Position numbers and translations under genes: made by a program
Shown: in pieces, positions 11,301-21,420 of the stretch
Layout of the letters: the number at the start of each line of letters is the position of its first letter
Position numbering within the stretch: the stretch's first letter is position 1
Assembly (NCBI RefSeq): GCF_001625215.2
Contig: NC_030381.2
Location: forward strand, 46,064,689-46,128,688
Length of the DNA stretch: 64,000 nucleotides
Source: Daucus carota subsp. sativus
Lineage: Eukaryota; Streptophyta; Magnoliopsida; Apiales; Apiaceae
Direction of reading: 5' to 3'
The notes under the pieces: generated by a model
What the model was told of the DNA's origin: nothing
Databases searched by the model: none
What the model saw: only the letters and a program-made list of their open reading frames with translations

Positions 11301-14300
11301 TGTAAAAATTTTTAATCCACAAGTTTTTTTAATTTACAACGAGGAGCTCACTTCTAAAAGCGTACTGTTTTTTTTCTATTTATAAATCAAAAAATTAATT
11401 GTTAACATTTAAACAAATAAGGTGTCTCAAAACAATAATACCAATATGAAAAAATTTAGCAAGACATAATTTTGTTTCTCTATATTTAAAATTTTCAAAT
11501 AATCTTTATCATGCCCATGCGTAGCGGGCAACTATTACTAGTGTTAATAAAGTTAGGTTTCACTCCTGTCTGAGGAAATTTAATCGTTTAAATTTTAATT
11601 AAATCTTAATATATATGAATTGATAACCTTGATAAAAAATATGAACATTTATCGTGCTTCCACTGGTTCTCTGTTAATATAGATTCCATTCGTAGCTCTT
11701 TTTCATTTTACCCTTTATACTACATTAGTACTACTGATTCAGTACATGTTAGTATGTTACTGTCTAATCATGGATAAAGTTACTAAATCCTGTAGGCAGT
11801 ATTGGGAGCTTGTTGCATTGTTTAAAATATTTCGTTCCTGGACTGCAGAAACCAGATAAAGCTTGTTTATTTCAAGTAAGAAGTGCATTTATGGAATTCT
11901 AAGGATGATAATTAAAGTTTAGTAACACGTGAGAAATAAAAAAACAAATATGCTGTCATGTCTTGCTGTTATCTCATGGCATTAATCATCCTATATAGCA
12001 TCAGCATGTTTTTTACCTAATCGATAAGGATAATTGAATTGTTGTAAGATGTTTTGATGATCAGTCATGGTGGATATTACTAATCTAATTGGCATGGTGT
12101 TAATCTTATAAAACGTGATTCTATAGTTGCGTATTCCATATTGTTCTATCATCCAGCCCGTTTAAAGTTCCGTCTTGTGGTGACTGCTTACATATGTTCC
12201 AGCCCTAAAAGAACCCCTGTGCTCATTTTTAAATGATTTTTTTTAAAGAAATGCTATTATTTTTCATTATTTGCTAATAGGGGTCATGTTCAAGAGAGAA
12301 CCATTAGAGAGAGAACCATAGAACCCTTACCTTATAAGGCAGGGTTCTGCAGCAGAACTTAAGTATTTTTATTTTTTTTTTGAACTGAGAACTTAAGTAT
12401 TAGTTAGGGTTCTGCAGCAGAACTTCACATGCAAAAAATGTCAATGTCTTTGTATTATATTTTAAAATTATTTTTGAACACACACAATGATGAAAAAACA
12501 TGAAAAAAACATGTATTGAGATTTAGATCCTAAAAATCTATTTAAAATTTAGGGTTCTGCAGCAGAACCTTAGTGGTTCTATGGTTCTATTTTAAGGATT
12601 GGTTCTCTCTTGAGCACAACCCTTGCTAATAGATATAGTATCTTTAATATAATTTTATCCAATTTTCTTATGACAAGAAACCATGGCGGACACTTAAAAA
12701 AATTATATTTTCTGCAATATGTCAACATCACGAAGATCCTAAAATTTTCCTGTACAATTAGAACGTGAAATGTTCAAGAGTGTTCTTATTGCATACCTGA
12801 AAATACTAATTTGTTGCTTACTAATTTGCAGGATGAATGCAAACGAGTGTCAACGGAAGGTCAAAGCTTAAGATTAGATATGTCAACCAAGTTTCAAGAT
12901 GCAATTAAGGTTGGTGTAAAATTTTCTGTTTTCATAACAACCTACTTATGTCTACAATTCTTGTTAGATCATATGTTTAGTATATACTTTGATTTCATTT
13001 TCTAGAAGAAATTGTGAGTATGCATGAATACATGATTATCTGACATTATTTTGGATAGTATGATGCTCAAGTCTCATCATCTTCAGGTTGAAAATGGTCT
13101 TTTAGCATGGTGTTAGTTTTCACTTGTCACTGACGTAGTAGAATAGAGACTAGAGTTAGCTTTCATTACAGTCTTAAGATGCATCATATACACTTATATA
13201 TGAAGGTAATAGATGACCTATTCCCAGCATTGTAGCCTTGTGAATACCCCCATTTTGTGGTAACAATAGTGGAGGGTTAGAACTTTGTTGAATGGAAGCT
13301 AATGAAGCCGAACTTATGTACTCAGAATCTATCCATATGTTTCTATTAATTATAGATGCACAGATAATGACCTAATGCTGTAAAGTTGTAGATACAATTG
13401 AATGTGAAATGATATGGACATTCCAATATAGTATACAATAATTTATCACTGATTCGCGGCTCGCCACTTTAAGGACTGCTACTTTACTTCTGATATACTT
13501 TTGCAAAAGATGATGTATGTTTCTTGTGATGAATTTACATGCTGAATTGACTAAATTTGAAAAATACAAGAATCATTTAACTATATTATATTCAAAACCT
13601 TTTCTGCAGAGTTTTTCAAAGGATGTTTCTTATATTTACTTACATTTGTTATGTACTTTCCCTGTCTATATTTGTATCTCCTTGCATCCAGAGATTTTTG
13701 TCAGCCTGCCTGTGGGACTTTGTGATTCCTTTAAAATGAAATTTATTCCCTAAATTTTGTGGCAGGAAATAGGCCATAAGCTGGAAGAGCAAAAAGATGA
13801 ATCGCTGACTCAGCTCAAGGAAAATGAGATGTAAGTATAACATTTTCTAAATGTTTAGTCTTATGCATGCTGCAGTACTTGGAAGTTAGAAGTTTAAATC
13901 ATAGATACTTTTTGATTAGAAGATTTCATGATATCTTAAGAATTTGGTCCAGTCTAAAACTCATTTCCAGTGACACTTAAGCTAAACAAACAAGGTAGAG
14001 GGGTCCACTGGAATCTTGTGCTACCATGACTTGTACTTCTTACTGGTTTCATTTGCATTCCTATTATCACTGCTGTAATCATTGCACACTTAGATGAATG
14101 GAATTGCACCACAGGTCAACAATCTTTTGTAATAGCTGTCTAGATAGAATGGCATTTGCTGTATAATTCTTGTTCTTTTGTATTCTAACAAGTGGACTAA
14201 TCGGATGCGAAAGACTGACCCTTCCTTACCTTGTGAAAGCAATCTAGGTTATGTACAAATTAATGGTATAGGTATTGCAACATACACCCAAGAGTTTAGC

Positions 14301-17300
14301 ACCTCTTTCTTCCACCTTTCCTCATGATAGTGTGGCCAAGATGGTTGGCGGAGAATCTGAGTTTTGCTGAAGGGTTGCTGCAGCTGAATATGTTTTCATT
14401 GATAATTTAGTGTTATATACGTGTAATGTCTGATTGCCTTTGTTGCCTTCCTGCTAAAGAAGATGAAGATATCAGAAATCATCAATATTCTCATATCTTT
14501 CAGTGGCCTTGCTCCATTACTTCCATTTTTGTATAAGAATGTATGAAGATCTAATATACTTTTTGAATGGCCTTAATTATGATTGGTAAATAAACTTCCA
14601 AGTGTGCTCATTGTTCGTATAAATCTTTACGTCAGAAACTTAAATGTGAAGCTTTCAGATCATTTTCTTCAGTCCCCCGAATTTATTATATGATATAGGA
14701 ATGTAAAAAGCAAAAAAAAAAAACAGCTAATAATTTCTAATTGCTATGTTTTTTTCCGTGTCTTGTCTTTGCGAGAGAAGCATGATTCTTCTTGAAGACG
14801 TGTTTTTGTGATTCATGATAAGAGTTAGTGTCCTTTGAATATTGCATCAGAAATACAGAGTTTGACAAAATTGTATATACTTATTATAAGTAAAAATTTA
14901 GTTTACCATCCGTAAGTTGATCATGGTATATTGCATCCTGTACCTAATTTTCCATATTTAGATTCAAAATTTTAGACTTCAGTTGTGTCATATATGTATA
15001 TATCCTGTAGAGATTTGTGGATCAGCTTTAAGTGCCTCTCTGCTAAAAGTTGCAAATATCATGTATTTTATTAAATATTTAAGTAATGATTATGTGGATC
15101 TTAATTCCAAGGACTGAGTAATAAATATACTTTGTGTATAAAGTGCCTGCATTTGTTTAGTTCTGTTTCATGCAAGATTATCCTTTGCTTTTGGCTTGAT
15201 CTAATCTGACACCGGCTCTGTATAAACTTCTGCTTCTACTTCTTCATGAACTTAAATATGCCAGAGTTCTTTTATTAATATTAAGTAGCTTCTTACCAGT
15301 GCAAAGCACGGGCATGCTCTAGAGGTGTATAAAATATCGTTAATATAAGGAGTTCTTAATATGTTTGTATGTATTGATCATACGATATATACGTTAGCAA
15401 ATATTTTAATATGCGCATGCCTTAGCCCTTAGGTGATAGGTCATTCCCAAGTAGATATGAACTTATTATTTGTGCTATTAATGACCTGTTGATTATTGAC
15501 AGGTTATACTACTATTAATCATTTAAGATATATTTATTTAATACTTTTAGTTAATAATCTTAAAAACAAATTTAAATGCAGTTAGTTTTTTTCTTATCAT
15601 CCCTCATGTGTAAAATGTGCATAGACATCTGGCGCTATGAAAGAGGTATTACTTTTTATTTGCACAACTTATAGGAAGCACATTTTCAAATAATTGATAC
15701 AGACCTTTTGTATTAGTTACTTAATCTGGTATAATATTATGACATGTCAGGACATATACTTTTAACATTTATCAGTATAGTTTTATAAAGTAATTGTATT
15801 CTATAGTACACCGTAAAATTTGTATTGTAATTAGGTATTAGGTTATAAAATAAATATACACTAAAAAAATTTCAAAAATAATTATAAGATATTAATACAT
15901 AATGTAATAATAAGGAAGAAGGTTAGATTGAATATACATTAACAAACATGACATAGGGTTTGGTCCCTAAGAAGCGATTGATGCAAACATCTTGTAGCAG
16001 TTTTTCATTGCTAGAACCCTAAATTTTTTATGTGAATGCAAGGGGTTACGTCATCTACCAGCGCGTTAATTACTTATTCTAGTGTTTTTGCCTTCTAAAT
16101 AAAAAACCGCTAGAAGATCGTTACAAACAATTGATGGGTAGGGACCATCATCTGCCGTTTGACATATTAGTAATTAATAATTAAAGAGGAGGTTAAATTA
16201 ATATGATGGGGTTCGATGGTCATTTAATATAAACAAATTTGCTCATCCAACCCCTTACTGTTGTATTACATATACACTAGATGAAATCAACCTACTATAA
16301 AACCTGTATTGATCTATAACAATTTTTGAGTTAAATGTGGTTATGTTTATAATCATTATAATTCTTTTGAATGATATGAGATATGTGCATAATCTTGCAG
16401 GTTAAAAGTCAAGTTGAAGCATCTTGCTGATCAGTATGCTCTTACTGAACAACAATATACACAGAAGGCAAGTTTCCTTGTTACTTAGGTTCCAAATTTC
16501 TCACTTCTGCTACAGGTCTTTGTTTCATTCTCATAGTCTGGCGCTTGACTGTTCAGTTGAAGCAAAAATCGTTAGAACTTCAGATTGCTGATATAAAAGT
16601 TCAGCAGCATGAAGGGAAACTGGTTCATGAACAATCTCAGATTAAATTGTATGCTGAGCAAGTGTCAGAATTATTGGCCACCGAAAAGAATTTGAGGTTG
16701 CAGTTGGCAGCTGATGGAGAAAAATTTCAGCAGTTCCAGGTTATAAATTCTGGCTACCCCTATTTTTCTCCTTACACGACATGTCAACGTCATGGTCCAT
16801 GTGTTAATTTCTGTGTCAGAAATTTGAATGAAGTTAACTGTAGTGACCTACTTGTCTCTTGATATCATTAATTCATTTTAGTGAGTCAAGTGAGACCCTG
16901 TGGGGATCGATGACCTCCTTGATATTATTGAAAGATTTCAGTGTCAAGTATGATAATTTACCCGTTTTAAAAAAATGTGACATCACAACTTTGAATTAAT
17001 TTTTACTCATCAAACTCAAAACTTCTTAGCAATAAAAATACTTACGTTGTCTGCCCCTATTTTCTTGCAAATAGTTCCAGTCATTACGCGTCGATTGTGT
17101 CAGTTTACACGGTCGTAGATTTTATGTAGTTGATGAAACAGTAAAATCATGACTGCTGACATAGCTTGGCAATAAAAATCTTCACGCCTTATACATACAT
17201 CTCTTCTTATTGGATCTCATATACTACCTATACTTTACAGGAAGCTTTGACGAAAAGCAATGAGGTCTTTGAAACATTTAAGAAAGAGATTAAGAAGGTA

Positions 17301-18754
17301 TATGACGTTCTTGCAAGGATTTGATACCTACTTTTTGTCCCAAGGGTTTTCCCATGTTTTAAAAATATTAATATGCTGAAGCTGAGCGACTAATTTTTCT
17401 TCTCTCTTGAATCTGGCTAGATGGAAAAAACCGTAAATGAGTTTAAAAAGGAAAATGCATTCCTGAAGAGCAAATGTGATAAGTCTGATGTTACACTTAT
17501 AGAGCTGGTCGAAGAGGTAGTCTCTAGCATTTTGTACTGTCTCTGTATATGTATATATGTATTCTCAATCCCTGCTTACCTTGTTTACTATTTCTGAAAT
17601 ATCATTACCAGCATAGTCTGAACTCCACCAAGACTTTTGTCTCAAGAGCAATCTCATGCTTCTGATTTTGTAGACTGTTCTCCATAATATGGATTTTAGA
17701 ACTTTTTAGGGTTCTCCCTACACCTGAATACCTGATAATCGCGTCGTCTGTACTTTAGCTTGGTATAAAGTCGTATTTCTTATGTCCAACACAAATTATA
17801 ATTTTTTAGCATTAACACAAAATTTTGTTGTGAACACAATAAGACACGAAAGTTAGGAACCCGAACAAAGTTTTCATATCATCTTTTGTCGTGTAGAAAA
17901 TTGGAGGGTCTAGTTCTGCTTTAATGTTTTGGTATTCCTAGTAAACCTTGAAGTCGAGAAGATAGATACTAAAGCTAATTAACTAATATGAAACATTAAA
18001 AATATTTATTGGGCTTCCAAAGCCTTTTAGAGTGTGCCCATGTGTTTTTTGGGCTACTTAATTGGCTTTCCTGATGGAGGACAAGAACAAAAATACAATA
18101 AAAGATAGGTAATATAGATTAACCAAAGAAAATTCACGCTTGATCCAACCGCAAAAGAAACAGTGACCCTAGGATTTCTTAACCGCAAAACAGAGCAATT
18201 TGCATGGATCCCAACCCGTAACAAGAGAGAACAATTCTCATTTTTCAATATCAAAGTCTTCTAAAATGATATATTACATCTCATTATATATAGAGGTAAG
18301 TACCTAAACTGAGGGACCAAGTAAATTCGTAATAAAAAAGGAAACAAACACCTAAACTCTGATGGTGTGGCCCACAAATTAATGGAAGCATACTGAACCA
18401 TGTAATATGATTACAGTTTTTTGTGAACAAGGAAGCTTATAAACTTTCCAATTAGTATATGTTGTAATAATAATTCTCAGTGTGCAAGAGTCACCAGAAA
18501 TGGTAACAGTAATTCTCTCTTATATTTTACAACTGATAAGAACATTTTTTTTTCATGCTTATCATATATGCCTTCAGAAGCAGATTACAATAAATTTTAT
18601 TCACTTGTCATTTGAGCAGCGCGAGTACTTGAAGAAACAGTTAGAGAAAACCAAGAATCAGAAAGAGAAGCTTGAATCTTTATGTCGGTCTCTTCAAGCA
18701 GAAAGAAAGCAAACCCCGTCTGCAGAAAACAGCTTGGAGCCTGTTCAGGATTGA
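8358..18754 (+). CDS. Taxilin-like coiled-coil protein
   Basis: Ten exons give a 295-residue protein: 8358-8381, 8741-8855, 9341-9408, 12832-12909, 13766-13830, 16401-16467, 16557-16739, 17241-17297, 17421-17516 and 18620-18754. After a basic N-terminus (KRKNPKPKRTF) the protein is almost wholly charged heptad coiled coil. It contains blocks typical of taxilins: RDKLESLCRELQRQNK, KLKHLADQYALTEQQY, and LEKTKNQKEKLESLCRSLQ near the end. Animal taxilins bind syntaxins and nascent-chain complexes; the plant role is poorly defined. Plant taxilins I recall are somewhat longer, so an upstream exon may be missing. The ATG chosen gives frame-consistent splicing into exon 2. Intron 6 appears to use a GC donor (AAG/GCAAGT at 16468). 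Introns 3 and 5 exceed 2.5 kb and carry transposon remnants. Confidence 0.85.
9440..9650. repeat. Dispersed repeat, copy 1 (in taxilin intron 3)
   Basis: This segment is closely related to 46950-47155. Both share AGATATTTCACATTTTCAAT, GTTGTATTGTTCT and CGCTAAAACGTGTTC, and both end in GCGACC followed by simple repeats ((TA)n here, (CA)n in the other copy). The shared length is about 190 bp and shows no coding potential. It is probably a MITE-like family whose ends I cannot fix. Confidence 0.6.
12281..12622. mobile_element. Mutator-like MITE (342 bp) in taxilin intron 3
   Basis: The left end reads GGGTCATGTTCAAGAGAGAACC and the right end, reverse-complemented, reads nearly the same with a few changes. 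A perfect 10-base direct repeat TTGCTAATAG flanks it (12271-12280 and 12623-12632), the size expected of Mutator-type insertion. Inside, GGGTTCTGCAGCAGAAC occurs three times. No open frame is present. It lies about 200 bp upstream of taxilin exon 4. Confidence 0.75.
16875..16965. repeat. Single arm of a foldback MITE family
   Basis: A block starting TAGTGAGTCAAGTGAGACC and ending ATAATTTACCCG matches the right arm of the foldback element at 51147-51721 (TAGTGAGTCGAGTGAGATC to ATAATTTATCCG). Only one arm is evident here, in taxilin intron 7, so this is a remnant. Confidence 0.5.
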
Positions 18755-18980
18755 TTATATTCCAGTTTGCATTTAGACAGATACAACTATGATGCTGTGA
18801 GTGATGGTAAAACAACTATCACGGATCTTACCTAGTGGGTGGGCGAAGTTGACAAGTAGTGTCTGTCTTCATATAACATAGTGAAAGGAATATTTTGACT
18901 CAGATTGTGTTGTAAGAATATAATTCAAATGTATCGATTTTAACTGTATGATTTTAATTGTGAAGTGTTGGACTTCTCTT

Positions 18981-19653
18981 AGAGCATCTCTAATAGGGTT
19001 GACTAAAATTGGTTGGAAAAATTGGAACTGTAGGATATTGTGTAAAATTTGTTGACCCTGCAAGACATTGTGCTTTGATGGTATTGACTATATTGGTTGA
19101 CTATATTTTAAAAAATAGTACTCCCTCCGTCCCATATTACGTGACCTTGTTTGATTTTCACGCAGATTAAGAAAAAAGTAGCGAAAGAGAGTAAGTTTAG
19201 TTGAAAAGTGGATAAAGTGGTGGGACCTATCAATATTTTAATAGATAGTGGAGGAAAGTAGTGAGTGTAATAGTGTTTGTTTGATAAAAAAAGAGTATAA
19301 AATAGAGAGGTAATGGGTGTAATAGTGAAAAATAGTGTTCAAAAATAGTAAGCATGATAGGATCATTCTTTTTGGGACGTCCCAAAAGGAAATGAGATCA
19401 CATAAAATGAGACAGAGAGAGTATGTTATTGATATTTTAGATGGTTACAAATAGAAAATATGACTTCAATATGGTAATAAATGATGTAAAATCTTCTTAC
19501 AGATTTCATATTGGTAGAGGTTTGACAAATAGAATTAACATCAGGAGGTTGACTATATTTATAGACAAGGGAAATGTATCATTGGAGTTAAGTTTTTTTT
19601 TTTTTATACATAATTTCTATATTTTTTTATGTTGGAGAATGGAGATGCTTTTA
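18981..19653. mobile_element. MITE with AGAGCATCTC termini, interrupted by a Stowaway
   Basis: The left end is AGAGCATCTCTAATAGGG and the right end GGAGATGCTTTTA, an imperfect inverted pair. Internal sequence, including TATGGTAATAAATGATGTA, matches the element at 59319-59716, so the two are family members. This copy is about 300 bp longer because a Stowaway (19121-19421) has inserted into it. It starts 227 bp after the taxilin stop codon and could lie in the 3' flank or UTR. Confidence 0.7.
19121..19421. mobile_element. Stowaway MITE (301 bp) nested in another MITE
   Basis: It begins CTCCCTCCGTCCC and ends with a degenerate AGACAGAGAGAG, with TA on both sides (19119-19120 and 19422-19423). 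The related element at 59319-59716 has the uninterrupted sequence AAAATAGTATGTTATT at the matching point, which fixes the boundary of the insertion. Confidence 0.85.
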
Positions 19654-20342
19654 TAGTTTTTGGTTATTAAAATAGCAGATATGATTATAATATTATCAGT
19701 ATTTCAGGTATGAGAATAGCCTCTCCACTCCTATGTGTAGATTTCCTTAAATAAAATTTGCAGTAAACTTTTCTCTGGTTGCAGCATTGAATGAATGACA
19801 TTCTTGAAGTTTCTCAACACATTATAGACAAAAAGGTTGAATGCACAGTGATATGAGCAAAACTATAATGCTCACTGATATATACTAAATAGAATTGTAA
19901 GCAAATAAGCTGACCAGAAACTTGAATTTCTTTTAAAGAAAGCCGAGTCCAGCTTTCTTTCCTTTTTTTTTTTTCTTTCTATTTGCCAGCTTTCTAATAG
20001 AATGAGAATTTATGTTTAGAGCAACTCAAAACAGACAAGTTGAACATGAGCTTGTTTGAAAAAACAATTCCAGTCGAGATGTTTGTGAATATTCGAGCAG
20101 GGTTGGAGATGGCAGGCTTCTGGCTGTATCATATAATTTAAATGATATATAAATGTACCGGAAAGCTGGACCCTTCAGCATTTCTTTTCATACAAGTTAA
20201 CCCTTCATTAGCTGGAGGAAATCTACATTCTATAAGTAGCTAGATTTCCTTCTGTGAAACACATCAAGTGGCAAGTAATATAGTTAGAGTTGTCATAAGA
20301 AAACTCCAAAACATGCAGTGAATATCAGCTAATTGTCTTGGT

Positions 20343-20660
20343 ATGCGAATGAGTTGTCGCTTCATTTATCTTGTCATTGTGACTAATAATACTTTAGCAT
20401 CTGTGCAGATTGCAAAAACTTCATACACAAGGCCTAGTACGGGAGGTTACTGGCATGTTCTGAGCGGAGAGGCAATGCCAATGTTTCAAGACCTTATAGG
20501 TACGAGGAATTCTGCTAATTACACTCTCTATACTAGAAAGAGTGAAGCAAACGTTGCTGAGGACATTGTGCATGAGATGAGAGTGATCCGATACCATATG
20601 TTACCATATACATTATACCCTGGTGATTATTATTTGAAAGGAAAGAACTCAAACGTTTGA
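20343..20660 (+). pseudogene. Possible BURP-domain protein remnant
   Basis: A 105-residue frame begins with a hydrophobic stretch (FIYLVIVTN) and then reads GGYWHVLSGEAMPMFQDLIG. This resembles the conserved entry to plant BURP proteins (YW, about five residues, PMP, then DLL). BURP proteins are secreted cell-wall proteins, usually over 250 residues, with repeated Cys-His motifs; none of those follow here. A possible acceptor (TGTGCAG at 20403-20409) sits where many BURP genes have their first intron. I read it as a truncated copy, but the similarity is short and could be chance. Confidence 0.3.
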
Positions 20661-21380
20661 CGAGTCTGATTTTAAACCAGATACTAATATGGCATGGTGA
20701 TTCCCAATTGAAAGGAAAGATATGTGAGATAAGAATGATATGGGTTTCCAGGTCTTTGTTTCTTTTGTCTTTACCTAGCTTCTTAGGAACAAGCTTGTAT
20801 GATAAGAAAAAAAAGAATGAAATGGTGTAATTGTGTGGTTCTTTTTTTATTTTAATTAGCATAATTTTTTTTATATACTCCAACAAAAACAGGATCTGAT
20901 AGGAGACCTTAATTCATCAGATTTGCTAAAAGTATAATTAGGAGGCTAAAAACAAACCTCAGTATGCTAAATATAGAATGTACAAAATTTAGGTCCCCTG
21001 TTTGTAGCTTTAGGTTTCTTTGTTGGAAACTATTCCCATGCACTATCATTTTTAATCTTCCTCCTTTGAGAGTCCTCCCTGTCCCTGCCCCTTCTCCTAC
21101 AGGTATCCCCACCATCCTCGACGATTTTTGTTGTCTCTGTCCATCTTTTTTCTTGTTTATTCTACCTGACATGTATGTCGCGTGGCTTTTTTGGTTATTT
21201 GATTTGTTGATCGGAGGAAATATAATGATTGAGCTAATTATTTGTTTTTCAAATGGATGTGTTGATAATATGTGATATAGATATTCATGTGCATTCTTAC
21301 AGATGATTTCTTTCTGCATTTGCTGATTATTTGTTATTGAATTTTTTAGCAGCAGGGGTCTTCGTTTGGAGGAGTGGCGG
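20661..21380. other. Spacer and probable PERK 5' region
   Basis: No gene is recognised. A TTTTTTAG acceptor at about 21343-21350, 70 bp before the PERK start codon, suggests that part of this stretch is an intron in the PERK 5' UTR. Confidence 0.4.
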
Positions 21381-21406
21381 GGTCTGCTGAAACGTTTCAG
21401 TAGACC
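21381..21406 (+). promoter_or_regulatory. 5' leader hairpin just upstream of PERK start
   Basis: A 26-base near-perfect palindrome ends 14 bases before the PERK ATG (21421). In RNA the one mismatch becomes a G-U pair, giving an 11-bp stem around an ACGU loop. A stem this close to the start codon could slow scanning ribosomes. That effect is inference; only the symmetry is seen. Confidence 0.4.
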
Positions 21407-21420
21407 ATATTGCTCTGAAA

